A stretch of 64,000 nucleotides of DNA, taken from positions 1-64,000 of the IMG/VR virus record IMGVR_UViG_3300033148_003376; one strand, written 5' to 3'. Shown in pieces: positions 1 through 8,117 of this stretch (positions are counted from its first letter, which is position 1; every line of letters starts with the position of its first letter). The notes below the pieces were generated by a model that had not been told where the DNA came from, ran no database searches, and saw nothing but the letters and a program-made list of their open reading frames with translations. Both the position numbers and the translations under genes were made by a program. Source of the stretch: a virus.

Positions 1-1
1 C

Positions 2-94
2 AAACCGACCAAGGCGAGTGCCATGGCGATGCTCAGAGGATGGATCAGACGAAAGAACAGTCTTATAAAACACGCGTCTAACCTGACGAGGTGA
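2..94 (+). CDS. C-terminal end of an upstream gene (partial, frame uncertain)
   Basis: The frame starting at base 2 is open from the window edge and closes with TGA at 92-94, four bases before the next start codon. Its tail is basic. A second frame starting at base 1 is also open, to TAA at 79-81, so the true frame is not certain. It is too short to assign a function. Confidence 0.3.
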   Translation, partial: KPTKASAMAMLRGWIRRKNSLIKHASNLTR

Positions 95-97
95 AAC

Positions 98-964
98 ATG
101 TTCTCAGAACGTGGTGTACTTGACCCAAAAGACTTCAAATCTCTCGAAGAAGATCGAGACCAGATCAAACTCTACCTTGACGAATTTGTTAGGATCTCGA
201 ACAAACTCAATGATCTGACTCGTCCGTATGACTTCCGTTTTACCAGTCAGATGAAGGAAATCGCGAACTATCCAGACGCTAAGAGGGTATCTGATTACAT
301 CAAAGCAGCCATGCACGGTGTTGATGTCGGAATGTGGACCCAAGCCATCAATACGAGTGGAATAGACCAACTCGTTACGTGTAAATCTCTCGACAAAATG
401 CGAGAACAGATCAAAGAACAAGCTCCTCCATTTTCGGCAGACATGGCCGATGTCTTCGTCGAAGATCTAATCGGTAAAGCCGATGGAATCTCTCGTGGTG
501 CTGTGAAGGAAGTCCTGGAGACCATCACACAGACGATTTTCACTCGTGGTGGTAGCAATGCATCCTATCGGAACAACGACGAGCACCGTTCGTCCTATCG
601 TATCGAGAAGAGTTTTCGGTTCTCCCATTTCCGATGTGGCGTCGGTGAGTACGGACCTAACAGGTTCTGTCACTACTATGACGAGAAAGAGTTCTCCTTC
701 TTCAACGATCTCGAAATGGTATGCTTTGCAGTCAACAACCGACCCAAGCCAGAATATCCAGATCGATTCGGCGATGAGGTTAAAAAAGGAATCAATGTCC
801 ATAGTGCCAAGGAGCTTCGACTGGAGTATAAAACAGACTATTTCAAAGTGAAAATCTTCAAGAACGGCAACGTGAAGATAGATTTCGTTGATGAGAAGAC
901 GTTGAACACGATTAACGCGTGGGGAGCTGATCATAGCTCCATAGCGTCGAGTTTGTTCGGGTAA
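98..964 (+). CDS. DUF4942-like phage protein
   Basis: The 288-residue protein starts at an ATG preceded by GAGGTGAAAC. The C-terminal third carries a block like the end of DUF4942 proteins: a phrase reading FKNGNVKIDF followed by a short Asn/Leu-rich tail. In that family it reads roughly FKNGNxHxxF and is often found beside or fused to adenine methyltransferases. The N-terminal half is helical and charged. No catalytic motif is visible, so the biochemical role is unknown. It lies upstream of, and outside, the first promoter-driven operon. The family call rests on a remembered C-terminal pattern only. Confidence 0.5.
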   Translation: MFSERGVLDPKDFKSLEEDRDQIKLYLDEFVRISNKLNDLTRPYDFRFTSQMKEIANYPDAKRVSDYIKAAMHGVDVGMWTQAINTSGIDQLVTCKSLDKMREQIKEQAPPFSADMADVFVEDLIGKADGISRGAVKEVLETITQTIFTRGGSNASYRNNDEHRSSYRIEKSFRFSHFRCGVGEYGPNRFCHYYDEKEFSFFNDLEMVCFAVNNRPKPEYPDRFGDEVKKGINVHSAKELRLEYKTDYFKVKIFKNGNVKIDFVDEKTLNTINAWGADHSSIASSLFG

Positions 965-1050
965 GAGAGTCTTAGTATTGACCTTCGTTAGAACTCCTAG
1001 AAAGCCTTCTCAGAACGTCTTACAACGGCGATTTTCTTTCTCGATTATCC

Positions 1051-1079
1051 TTGACAAGCACACCATAGTTTGTTATACT
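1051..1079 (+). promoter_or_regulatory. Strong sigma70-type promoter, copy 1 of a repeated family
   Basis: TTGACA at 1051-1056 and TATACT at 1074-1079 are separated by 17 bases. The spacer contains an imperfect inverted repeat (ACAAGC with GTTTGT). Downstream of the -10, AAAGAGTGGTCAGGG is shared with other copies at 3704, 4669, 5596, 19983, 20532 and 21474. It drives the 1125-2430 gene run. Confidence 0.9.
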
Positions 1080-1124
1080 TAAAGAGTGGTCAGGGTTTTG
1101 AGTCTTTTTTCGGGAGAACCTGTT

Positions 1125-1346
1125 ATGTTTGCAAGTTTCAATGAGCAAGGAAACAAAGAATGTCATGAGACTCTCTACGAAGCCTGTAGAGACATCGTCG
1201 GGGTACCCAATGGTCTTGCCATGGCTCTTCAGAGTCTCAGGTCCCACACGCGTCTCGTCGCGTTCTGGTGCAGTTGGGAAAACAAGATCAAAGTTGGGTT
1301 CCAGGCAAGTGAATACGAACGTCAACTGATCAAAGAATGGTTCTAG
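1125..1346 (+). CDS. Small hypothetical protein, first gene of promoter-1 operon
   Basis: The 73-residue protein is not recognised. The ATG at 1125 is chosen because GGGAGA lies seven bases upstream; an in-frame upstream start at 1086 would fall at the transcription start itself. The protein is soluble-looking with a Trp-rich centre. It heads a run of five short genes that ends at an IS element. Confidence 0.7.
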   Translation: MFASFNEQGNKECHETLYEACRDIVGVPNGLAMALQSLRSHTRLVAFWCSWENKIKVGFQASEYERQLIKEWF

Positions 1347-1356
1347 GAGATCTACG

Positions 1357-1656
1357 ATGATGAACGTCAAATGTCAAACCAGGAAAATCATGGTCGTATC
1401 GCCAGCCAGTGGCAATTACGTAAATGGTACTGAGTACACGTTCGAGTATCGCGGGGAAGTTGTTCTCGCTGAGACCGCGTATGGTCACGAGTACGACGCG
1501 TCCACTGGGAAAGACAAGTACGAACGGATCATCCGAAGTAGTCGGTGTGGATACCTCGGAACGAACAAAGAGGTAGCGTGTCGGGTTGTCAAGAGAATCA
1601 TCGATGAAATGCTGAACAAAGAATCCCAAGAGTGTCGATGTCGTTGCAATTCGTAA
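1357..1656 (+). CDS. Small Cys-containing hypothetical protein
   Basis: The 99-residue protein is not recognised. AGGAGA sits six bases before the ATG; a second ATG follows immediately, so the start may be 1357 or 1360. The C-terminus ends in a CRCRC cluster, and another Cys lies near residue 80, so metal binding is possible. It is 10 bases downstream of the previous gene in the same operon. Confidence 0.7.
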   Translation: MMNVKCQTRKIMVVSPASGNYVNGTEYTFEYRGEVVLAETAYGHEYDASTGKDKYERIIRSSRCGYLGTNKEVACRVVKRIIDEMLNKESQECRCRCNS

Positions 1657-1666
1657 AGAGGTTATC

Positions 1667-1903
1667 ATGGAATGTCCGGTAGAAAAGAAGAAGGAATATT
1701 ACAGGGGTTTACTGAAAGACTGTGTCAAAGCCGGGATCATGGGAAAAATAGTCGATCGGTATTATGTGGTCTACAAAGCAGTCAAGTCGACGGAGAAAGC
1801 CAAACTTTTGACGAAGACTATCTTCCAGCTAACCGAAGTCGGTCACGAGACGGTAGGAGTCACTGCAGATCGTGAAGGAATGCCTCAGTTTTTCATAGAC
1901 TAA
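1667..1903 (+). CDS. Small hypothetical protein
   Basis: The 78-residue protein starts at an ATG five bases after GAGG. It is lysine-rich in its first half and mixed alpha/beta in appearance. No family is recognised. It is the third gene of the promoter-1 operon. Confidence 0.7.
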   Translation: MECPVEKKKEYYRGLLKDCVKAGIMGKIVDRYYVVYKAVKSTEKAKLLTKTIFQLTEVGHETVGVTADREGMPQFFID

Positions 1904-1918
1904 TACAAGGAAGTCATC

Positions 1919-2107
1919 ATGCTCGGTCCCAGGATCAATAACACCTATAAGTCTTTCTCTCCTGAGAAAGCCGAACAGGTTGCCGCTGAGTTGAACGCAG
2001 TCGAAGATGACGACTGGACCTACGTGGTCCGTCACGATCCCAAAGGCACCGGATATTCTTTCATCGAAGTCTACGATGAAGATGGTTATCTCATTGGCAA
2101 ATGGTAA
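1919..2107 (+). CDS. Small hypothetical protein
   Basis: The 62-residue acidic protein follows AAGGAAG. A beta-rich C-terminus with an EVYDEDG turn looks like a small folded domain. No family is recognised. It is the fourth gene of the promoter-1 operon. Confidence 0.65.
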   Translation: MLGPRINNTYKSFSPEKAEQVAAELNAVEDDDWTYVVRHDPKGTGYSFIEVYDEDGYLIGKW

Positions 2108-2118
2108 GGAGAATTGCC

Positions 2119-2430
2119 ATGCAAAGGACTCTCAAGAAAGATCTGAAGCTGAAAAGCGGTGAGACGATATCTAAGGGTACGCTCGTAAATATTTCGTTCT
2201 CTGACTATCTCGTTGTCCTGGAGACTGAATCTGGTAGAACGATCAGGATCAAAGCGTCGGGTGCGTACCGATATCTTCGAGGGTTCGACAAGCCACCGAC
2301 CATGCCTGAACTCGAACGTATGCTCAACGACGCGATTTGTGAGACAGTCACTGGAGAGACTCAGATTGAACCCGACGGATATGGTCTGGACGGATCCCCG
2401 GCTTGGCCGATCGCACTGGGAATCATTTGA
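2119..2430 (+). CDS. Hypothetical protein with conserved phage C-terminal tail
   Basis: The 103-residue protein starts at 2119, seven bases after AAGGAG; an upstream in-frame ATG at 2101 overlaps the previous stop and has no SD. The final residues (about EPDGYGLDGSPAW then a hydrophobic end) resemble a tail I recall from many small phage proteins, so the gene appears intact although an IS element begins at its stop codon. The N-terminal part is beta-rich and basic. Function unknown. Confidence 0.7.
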   Translation: MQRTLKKDLKLKSGETISKGTLVNISFSDYLVVLETESGRTIRIKASGAYRYLRGFDKPPTMPELERMLNDAICETVTGETQIEPDGYGLDGSPAWPIALGII

Positions 2431-3650
2431 CATACTCCCATGACTAAAGTCATGAGATTCCGGGTTCAAACAAGAGTTGCCAACAAAGTTGGTCTTATAC
2501 TCTCTAGTCCGAGAGAAGATGCCCCTTCTCTTTTCAAATTCATTCCAGCGTTCTGATCCCGGTCGTGCTTTGTTTGGCACCCCTGACATGTCCAAATACA
2601 GTCTCTCAATGAAAGATTCTCGTTTATCCATCCACAGTAAGAACACGTCTTCGAAGATGGATAAAATTGATCTGCTTGCCAAAGTGTAGAACCGAGTTTG
2701 TTGCACATGTGTTGTAGAATCAAAACAAAGTCCGAGAAGCCAAGATCTGATATTTTTCTTCCCCACAGCTTTTTCATAGCACCGATATTCAAAGTTTCGA
2801 TGCAGATCACGTCGAAATCAAGCGCAAGTCGTCGAGTCAATTTGAAATGAAAATCTCGTCTTTGATTGACGATCTTTCGGTGAACTCTTGCAAAACTCAA
2901 GACAGCCTTTCGTCTGTTGTTCGATCCTTTCTTTTTGGATGATACTATTTTACTGGCTACTTTTACCCTATTTGACCCGATTTTGAAAAACTGTGGAGAT
3001 CGTATTTTTTCCCCTGTGCTAGACGTGAGAAATGTCTTGAGACCAAAATCAAACCCCTCAATTTTACCTGTAGAAGTTCGTTCAATCTTTGGTTTCTCTA
3101 CCCTGTCACAAGAGAAAAACAGATAAACATCTCCTAAAGTATCTCGTTTGATAGTCACCGTCTTAATTTTACCCTCTATTTCACGAGACTTCGAATATTT
3201 ATAAACCCTATTTCCAATGCGGATCTTATTATCATCTAGTAACTTGTATCCGCACTGTTTCAGAGTAAAGGATTTGTATTTGGACTTTTTCTTGAAAGAT
3301 GGTGGACGGTACCGTTTTTCACATCTTTTTAAACTTTTGAAAAATAAACGATAAGCACGGTCAACTCGTTCCACAATGTCTTGAATTGTTTGAGATCCTA
3401 AATCGTTCCAATACCGAAATCGCTTTATCTTTTTGTAACGGGTAAAATGTTTTTGAATTTCATACTTAGACGGGTACTTTCCAAACAATCTGTAATATGT
3501 TTTATGTAGGGCAATGAGATGGTTATAAATAGAAGATGCAAGGTTTATCTGTCGATGTAAACCTTTTATACTTTTTGACTTATAAAGTTTAAATTTAAAA
3601 GACTTTCTCATCTACTCTTTTGACCATTTATGTATTTTTCAACGATCTTT
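2428..3650 (-). mobile_element. IS605/IS1341-type solo-TnpB element
   Basis: One full-length tnpB lies on the minus strand. Its right end holds a perfect hairpin, CATGACT-AA-AGTCATG at about 2439-2454, just beyond the tnpB stop and next to the stop codon of the preceding gene. This hairpin is typical of IS200/IS605 right ends and of the RNA made from that end. No tnpA is present. The left end was not resolved; 3650 is a guess between the tnpB start and the promoter at 3704. Confidence 0.7.
2466..3611 (-). CDS. tnpB: TnpB, RNA-guided nuclease of IS605/IS1341 type
   Basis: The 381-residue protein has the full TnpB layout: N-terminal WED/REC-like helical region, then RuvC-like motifs with Asp188 (GFDFG), Glu272 (CIETLNI) and the DRDQNA motif at 350-355. 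A zinc ribbon lies between the last two (CSYC at 323-326, CQGC at 342-345). All three acidic residues are present, so nuclease activity is expected. Known TnpB proteins cut DNA guided by RNA from the element's right end and help keep the element in place. Its A/T-rich, Lys-rich codon style differs from the neighbours and points to transfer. Confidence 0.9.
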   Translation of the reverse strand: MRKSFKFKLYKSKSIKGLHRQINLASSIYNHLIALHKTYYRLFGKYPSKYEIQKHFTRYKKIKRFRYWNDLGSQTIQDIVERVDRAYRLFFKSLKRCEKRYRPPSFKKKSKYKSFTLKQCGYKLLDDNKIRIGNRVYKYSKSREIEGKIKTVTIKRDTLGDVYLFFSCDRVEKPKIERTSTGKIEGFDFGLKTFLTSSTGEKIRSPQFFKIGSNRVKVASKIVSSKKKGSNNRRKAVLSFARVHRKIVNQRRDFHFKLTRRLALDFDVICIETLNIGAMKKLWGRKISDLGFSDFVLILQHMCNKLGSTLWQADQFYPSSKTCSYCGWINENLSLRDCIWTCQGCQTKHDRDQNAGMNLKREGASSLGLESIRPTLLATLV

Positions 3651-3703
3651 TGCGATAATAGTCGTGTATCATGATAAATAATTTTACACAATAGATATTA
3701 TCC

Positions 3704-3732
3704 TTGACAAACACATTATAGTTTGTTATACT
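3704..3732 (+). promoter_or_regulatory. Sigma70-type promoter, copy 2
   Basis: TTGACA at 3704-3709 and TATACT at 3727-3732 have a 17-base spacer with ACAAAC/TTTGT half-sites. AAAGAGTGGTCA follows. It restarts transcription for 3779-4641 immediately downstream of the TnpB element. Confidence 0.9.
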
Positions 3733-3778
3733 TAAAGAGTGGTCAAGGGTTTGAGTCTTTTCTTCAGGGGGGAATCAA

Positions 3779-3997
3779 ATGGAACACTCAAATCTACTCA
3801 AACGAGTGAAACAACAGTGGGAAGAAACGGCCAAGGAAACTATCGAGGTCGAGCAAATCAAAGGTGCAATCTATGGATTCGGCACTGAATTGGCTGTTCT
3901 TCGAATCGAACACGGGTACAGAGGGTCAAATCCCGAGAAAGTCAGAGCTGGATACAGCGAGAACATGAAATCGTGGTATTTCGTACTCGAAATCTGA
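3779..3997 (+). CDS. Small hypothetical protein
   Basis: The 72-residue protein starts after a strong AGGGGGGAA SD and is the first gene behind promoter copy 2. It has a charged helical N-terminus and a beta-like C-terminus. No family is recognised. Confidence 0.7.
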   Translation: MEHSNLLKRVKQQWEETAKETIEVEQIKGAIYGFGTELAVLRIEHGYRGSNPEKVRAGYSENMKSWYFVLEI

Positions 3998-4009
3998 AAG
4001 GAACTTCCA

Positions 4010-4312
4010 ATGAAGCGTGTATTCGTGAAGGGTGGTCGAAAAGGTACCGTAGTCGAGGTCACTAGTACGTTTACCGACAGCAAAGGTGTGAAACATATTG
4101 TATTGTCCAACCCTGAAACCGGTCATGACGTATGCCGAGTAACGAAAGAGGAATTCGAGGAATACTTGGAACCGGTCGATAAAAATCTGAAAAATGCTCA
4201 AAAAATCCTCATGGAGCTGTGCAATCCAGAGCGTCTTATCGATCCACCGATATGGCCTTGTGTCGACGAGAAAATGGATTGTCCATTTTATCCATGTAAA
4301 TACGTGGGGTAA
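4010..4312 (+). CDS. Small hypothetical protein with Cys-rich C-terminus
   Basis: The 100-residue protein follows AAAGGA. The N-terminal 60 residues look like a small beta-barrel (VFVKGGRKGTVVEV), and the C-terminus has four Cys around two Pro-rich turns, possibly a metal site. No family is recognised. Confidence 0.7.
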   Translation: MKRVFVKGGRKGTVVEVTSTFTDSKGVKHIVLSNPETGHDVCRVTKEEFEEYLEPVDKNLKNAQKILMELCNPERLIDPPIWPCVDEKMDCPFYPCKYVG

Positions 4313-4317
4313 ACACC

Positions 4318-4641
4318 ATGTCTGAAATACTCTGGTCAATGGGACACGAACCAATCTATCGCGAGATGCTCTCCAAGGACTTTCACTTCATCAAAGAGTA
4401 CCAGTTCTGGGGTCATTGTCCGACTTATAAGAATGACAAGGGAGAACTTCGCTTCGTCGAGAGAGTAGCTTACGAAGACAAATCAGTTCTCGAAGTTATG
4501 GACTGGCCACAGATGAGAGAACATCTCGCCGAGTATTGGGAACCAAGGACACAAGAGGAACTTCAATGGTATTACCTGAATATCGAGAAGAACTTCGGAT
4601 ACAACAAAGACTATATGAAACTCCAAAAATCTCCTCAGTAA
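4318..4641 (+). CDS. Small hypothetical protein
   Basis: The 107-residue protein starts five bases after the preceding stop with a weak GGGGT-type SD. It is rich in Trp, Tyr and Glu and looks soluble and globular. No family is recognised. It is the last gene before promoter copy 3. Confidence 0.7.
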   Translation: MSEILWSMGHEPIYREMLSKDFHFIKEYQFWGHCPTYKNDKGELRFVERVAYEDKSVLEVMDWPQMREHLAEYWEPRTQEELQWYYLNIEKNFGYNKDYMKLQKSPQ

Positions 4642-4668
4642 ACTCTTGTCGATTTCTCCTTATTATCC

Positions 4669-4697
4669 TTGACAAACACACCATAGTTTGTTATACT
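4669..4697 (+). promoter_or_regulatory. Sigma70-type promoter, copy 3
   Basis: TTGACA at 4669-4674, 17-base spacer, TATACT at 4692-4697. The spacer carries the perfect half-sites ACAAAC and GTTTGT separated by 8 bases. A second inverted repeat, AAAGAGTG/CACTCTTT (4699-4706 and 4718-4725), spans the start site. Confidence 0.9.
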
Positions 4698-4738
4698 TAA
4701 AGAGTGGTCAGGGTTTTCACTCTTTCTCGGAGATTCCC

Positions 4739-5092
4739 ATGAAACTCGTAACAAAAGAACTCGAAAACAAAACCCCAACTCTCTATGAGCAAGACGGGAA
4801 AGGCGAAGAAGCTATCGTCTATTTCAAACTCTTCGCCCCGTGGACCAGTTGGACATGGTATGTCACCGAATACGATCCAGGTCAGAGGCTTTGTTTCGGT
4901 CTCGTCGTGGGACAGGAAACCGAACTGGGATATTTCAGTCTCGAAGAGCTGGAGTCGGTCAATGGTCCTTTCGGTCTCAAGATAGAACGAGATCTGTATT
5001 TCTCGCCGACGAGTCTCGGTGAATGTCGTGCTCTGCATGAGCCGAAGAGGGAACCTGAATTGACTACGGAAGAAGCCGCGTTCAACGCGTGA
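4739..5092 (+). CDS. DUF2958 family protein
   Basis: The 117-residue protein matches the DUF2958 pattern along its length: an N-terminal LVTKELENKTPTLYEQ phrase, then KLFAPWTSWTWYVTEYD, FGLVVGQETELGYFSLEEL, and a C-terminal IERDLYF block. The family is common on plasmids and phages and its function is not established. The ATG at 4739 follows CGGAGA. It is the only gene between promoter copy 3 and the next coupled pair. Confidence 0.85.
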   Translation: MKLVTKELENKTPTLYEQDGKGEEAIVYFKLFAPWTSWTWYVTEYDPGQRLCFGLVVGQETELGYFSLEELESVNGPFGLKIERDLYFSPTSLGECRALHEPKREPELTTEEAAFNA

Positions 5093-5126
5093 AACGAGGA
5101 GTAATGACAAAAAAGGAGAATAAGAA

Positions 5127-5393
5127 ATGGCAATTCTCAACACAAAAGGTCAAATGGTGGATATTACAGTCACAACGACTCTCGGTGAGACATTTACCGA
5201 AGCAGATACGATTACATTGGCCAGACTGATCATGAAAAGATTCGGTCATAACGATGTCACCGCAGCCGAAGCATGGCAACGTCTGTTACAAAATAACATT
5301 TCGCTCGAAGATTTTCAGTCTTTGGTTCAAGGTGTTCGAGTCTCGAAGGATTGGAACCCTGTCAAAGATTGTTATGAAGTAGCGAAGAAATGA
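5127..5393 (+). CDS. Small hypothetical protein
   Basis: The 88-residue protein starts after AAAAGGAGAATAAG. The sequence is mostly helical in its second half, with no Cys. No family is recognised. It overlaps the next gene by ATGA and so is probably translated with it. Confidence 0.7.
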   Translation: MAILNTKGQMVDITVTTTLGETFTEADTITLARLIMKRFGHNDVTAAEAWQRLLQNNISLEDFQSLVQGVRVSKDWNPVKDCYEVAKK

Positions 5394-5599
5394 GTGAATC
5401 TGATTACACCTGTAACAAATGCAAGGAACTAACAGCGAAATTAAATACGTTTCGTCATGTAGAGAATCCCATAAACTGTGCGTTATGTGCATTTGAGTGT
5501 CGTGGTAAATGTACACTGTATGACCTCAATATCCTTGAGTTCGATAAGGTTCACAAAAGGTGTAAATTACGCTCTATTTTCATAGTCGAAAAACCTTGA
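5390..5599 (+). CDS. Small Cys-rich, probable zinc-binding protein
   Basis: The 69-residue protein has seven Cys, including CNKC near residue 8 and CALC near residue 31, a spacing that fits a zinc ribbon or treble clef. It overlaps the preceding gene (ATGA). Its last codons run into the -35 of promoter copy 4. Function unknown. Confidence 0.7.
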   Translation: MSESDYTCNKCKELTAKLNTFRHVENPINCALCAFECRGKCTLYDLNILEFDKVHKRCKLRSIFIVEKP

Positions 5600-5624
5600 C
5601 AAACACACTCTAATTTGTTATACT
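5596..5624 (+). promoter_or_regulatory. Sigma70-type promoter, copy 4
   Basis: TTGACA at 5596-5601, 17-base spacer, TATACT at 5619-5624; ACAAAC/ATTTGT half-sites. The -35 overlaps the stop codon of the upstream gene. Confidence 0.9.
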
Positions 5625-5663
5625 TAAAGAGTGGTCAGGATTTGTATCAAGGAAAGGTATCAA

Positions 5664-6602
5664 ATGAACACCGACATTCTCGAAACAAACAATCTTGTCA
5701 TCGAAGAAACGATGACTACACCAACGCGACCGGGTAAGTCTCCACGTCCAGTATGGGTAGTGTCCGGTTCAACAAGACTTTTCGAAGAATTGTTCAGAGA
5801 TCTCGGTGGTCGAAAGTTTCGTGGGAACTGGTCGTTCTGGGAGGATCCTACTGAAGATATCGTTGAGCGAATCGACGAGAAGCAATCGATTGGAGAGTCA
5901 ATCGAGAGTCAAAACGAGAGGAAACTGGAGAAAGCCAGCCGTTTTGAAGGTTACGCTGAAAACGCCGAAACCAGGTCGAAATCTGCATTCGGATCCGCTG
6001 ACAGGATCGCGGGTGGAATTCCTATGGGCCAACCGATTCTCGTAGGACATCATTCAGAGAAGAGAGCACGTCGAGATCAAGAGAAGATCGTCAATGGTAT
6101 GAACAAAGGCTGTGAAGAACAGAAGAAATCTGAGCACTACACAGGTAGAGCATTTGATCTTCGTCGACAAGCCGAGTCGGGAAAGAATCTCAGACAGATC
6201 CAAAACCAGATAGAAAAATATCAAAAAGAAGCCAATCAGTACAAAAGATGTCTCAACGGTCAATACTATGCCTATTCTGAACCCTCGGAGATCTCCCCGG
6301 AGACACATGAGAAATACACGAAATTACTCGAAGAGTCTCAAGGGTACCTGGACTATTGGCAAGAGCAGAAACGACTCAAAGAGGAAACCCTGACTGCGTC
6401 AGGACGAAAGATAGCAACCTCCGAGTCAGTCAAAAAAGGAATGTGGGTGGAAGCCAGCGTGTGGGGCTGGAACGAAGTCATCCGAGTCAACAAGAAGTCG
6501 GTCTCGGTCAGACGGTACTGGCACGAACAGGATACCGAAGGACATAGCCAGACGGTCAGATACTCCGACATCACCGATTTCAGGGAGAAAAAGGAACTAT
6601 GA
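5664..6602 (+). CDS. DUF3560 domain protein
   Basis: The 312-residue protein contains the DUF3560 signature: a helical lead-in with repeated Ala/Arg heptads, then a phrase reading IPMGQPILVGHHSEKRARRD near residue 130, then a long coiled-coil region. The last 60 residues form a small beta domain (KGMWVEASVWGWNEVIRVNK) that may bind nucleic acid. DUF3560 proteins occur on plasmids and phages; activity unknown. The ATG at 5664 follows AAGGAAAGG and lies about 33 bases past the start site of promoter copy 4. The residues before the domain are an extra N-terminal extension. Confidence 0.85.
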   Translation: MNTDILETNNLVIEETMTTPTRPGKSPRPVWVVSGSTRLFEELFRDLGGRKFRGNWSFWEDPTEDIVERIDEKQSIGESIESQNERKLEKASRFEGYAENAETRSKSAFGSADRIAGGIPMGQPILVGHHSEKRARRDQEKIVNGMNKGCEEQKKSEHYTGRAFDLRRQAESGKNLRQIQNQIEKYQKEANQYKRCLNGQYYAYSEPSEISPETHEKYTKLLEESQGYLDYWQEQKRLKEETLTASGRKIATSESVKKGMWVEASVWGWNEVIRVNKKSVSVRRYWHEQDTEGHSQTVRYSDITDFREKKEL

Positions 6603-6850
6603 GCAAGCATTCACTATCACCCTGGCAAACACTTGAGTTTGGAGTTCTTTCGAAGGACGGTAGACTCATAGCTACCATGACGACATCGCTTTCGCTACCT
6701 TCTACCGAGTCTCGAATGAGAGCAGATCAGACACTAATGACAACAGCCCCGGAGCTAGCGTGGGCGGTCGAGATGTTACTCAATCATCCGGATAGCCAAC
6801 GCACAAAGGATCAAGCGAAAGCGATCCTGAAAAGGGCAAAGGGAACGTAA
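6599..6850 (+). CDS. Small phage protein of the APELAWAVE type
   Basis: The 83-residue protein overlaps the preceding stop by ATGA. It resembles a widespread group of short phage proteins of the form 'ADxxLMxxAPELLxALExLL': here RADQTLMTTAPELAWAVEML near the middle. Their function is unknown. Confidence 0.7.
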   Translation: MSKHSLSPWQTLEFGVLSKDGRLIATMTTSLSLPSTESRMRADQTLMTTAPELAWAVEMLLNHPDSQRTKDQAKAILKRAKGT

Positions 6851-6851
6851 A

Positions 6852-7151
6852 ATGAGTAAATCAAATCCAGATTCCAGACAGATCACTGAATATGAAATAC
6901 TCATGCTCCGTCGTCTGAAAGATATTAATCTCAGTGAATTTGAACAGAAAATGGTTGACACCCTATGTGCCTGGGTTCAGCGATACGGGGGTGAAACTAA
7001 AATTACGAATAAACAAGGTAAACTTTTGAAAGGATTCTATGCTAAGTGGCAAATCGTCAACGACTGGACAATCGACGAGAAAATCATCAAGTGTCCTAAT
7101 TGTGACACCTTGATGAATGCAATCGGGGACGAAATCGTAAAAGGAGAATGA
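6852..7151 (+). CDS. Small hypothetical protein with one CxxC
   Basis: The 99-residue protein is helical, with a CPNC pair near the C-terminus that could be half of a zinc site. It starts one base after the previous stop. No family is recognised. Confidence 0.7.
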   Translation: MSKSNPDSRQITEYEILMLRRLKDINLSEFEQKMVDTLCAWVQRYGGETKITNKQGKLLKGFYAKWQIVNDWTIDEKIIKCPNCDTLMNAIGDEIVKGE

Positions 7152-7152
7152 A

Positions 7153-7431
7153 ATGATGACGAAGTTCAATTTCGAGAAATTCGTCCAAGAAAGAAGTAAG
7201 ACGCCACATGAGTATTTTCATGAAATCGTTGGTCGATTCATTCTCGAAATTGAACATGATGATCATATTAATGAGGTTTTCAAAGAGATTGACACCGTGG
7301 TATTCAAGTTGGTTGACAAACAAATTGAAAGTCTTCAGAACGAGATCAAAGAGCTAAAAATGAAACTTCGACGCACTCAGAGTCAGGCGCGTGGTTATGG
7401 GATGGCTTTGAGTGCTAGAAAAAGGAAATAA
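7153..7431 (+). CDS. Small coiled-coil protein
   Basis: The 92-residue protein follows AAGGAGAATGAA; ATG codons at 7153 and 7156 are both possible starts. The region about 50-75 is a heptad-patterned charged coiled coil, and the C-terminus is basic (SARKRK). No family is recognised. Confidence 0.7.
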   Translation: MMTKFNFEKFVQERSKTPHEYFHEIVGRFILEIEHDDHINEVFKEIDTVVFKLVDKQIESLQNEIKELKMKLRRTQSQARGYGMALSARKRK

Positions 7432-7445
7432 ACCAAGGAGTTTTT

Positions 7446-8117
7446 ATGTCAATACGTGATGAATCTGAATGGGAAAGACACGAGAGTTACGGGATGCTTC
7501 GTTTCAGTCGGATCACAGGTAGTAGTTCAAGACTATTCGGATCCTCGATCAACCACGGATTCTCGATAGAATTTCAGCTTTTCCCAGGAAGGGTTAACCG
7601 ATCTCATCACGAAAACATGTATTCGCGGGACGGTATGAAACCAATCGCGGTTGCTCGTATGAGTCCTGCTCAATTTGCGACTCTTCTTACCAGCATGGAA
7701 GCAAGTGAGGGAGTTCCCGTAACGATCACTCGGGTTGGCGGTAAAGCAATGGAACCACCACCATTCAGGGATGAAAATGCCCAGACCGTTGCCGAATTCG
7801 AAGAACGTATGGACGAAGTTCTTGGGAAAATCAACTCGGTTAAAGACGAGGTCATCAAGATCCTCGATGAGAGGAAACTTCCGAAGGGTTTCAAGGAAAG
7901 AGTTCTTTCCAAGATCGAAGATATCATGACCGAGATGCGATACAACTTACCATTCGTTGGTGAGCAGTTCCAACGGACAGTTGAGAAGACAGTCATCGAG
8001 GCAAAAGCAGAGGTCGATTCGTTCATCACTGCAGCAATTCAAAAAACCGGAATCGCGGCACTGAGGAAGAAAGATCGCGTTATGCTTCCGACTATCGATA
8101 TAGGAGACGACGACTAA
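7446..8117 (+). CDS. Phage hypothetical protein with C-terminal coiled coil
   Basis: The 223-residue protein has an N-terminal beta domain (residues 1-110) containing the phrase MSPAQFATLLTSMEASEGVP, a form I recall from several phage proteins of unknown function. A long helical region follows (110-205). It starts after AAGGAG at the end of a run of coupled genes. Confidence 0.75.
   Translation: MSIRDESEWERHESYGMLRFSRITGSSSRLFGSSINHGFSIEFQLFPGRVNRSHHENMYSRDGMKPIAVARMSPAQFATLLTSMEASEGVPVTITRVGGKAMEPPPFRDENAQTVAEFEERMDEVLGKINSVKDEVIKILDERKLPKGFKERVLSKIEDIMTEMRYNLPFVGEQFQRTVEKTVIEAKAEVDSFITAAIQKTGIAALRKKDRVMLPTIDIGDDD

Noticed and set aside
2086-2766. 226-codon minus-strand frame near the TnpB end
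   Set aside because: It covers the tnpB 3' end and the antisense of the 2119 gene in another frame; no start signal.
4688-4738. Upstream starts giving proteins beginning MLYLKSGQG at several loci
   Set aside because: The sequence arises from the repeated promoter (the -10 and the AAAGAGTGGTCAGGG element); starts there would precede or touch the transcription start.
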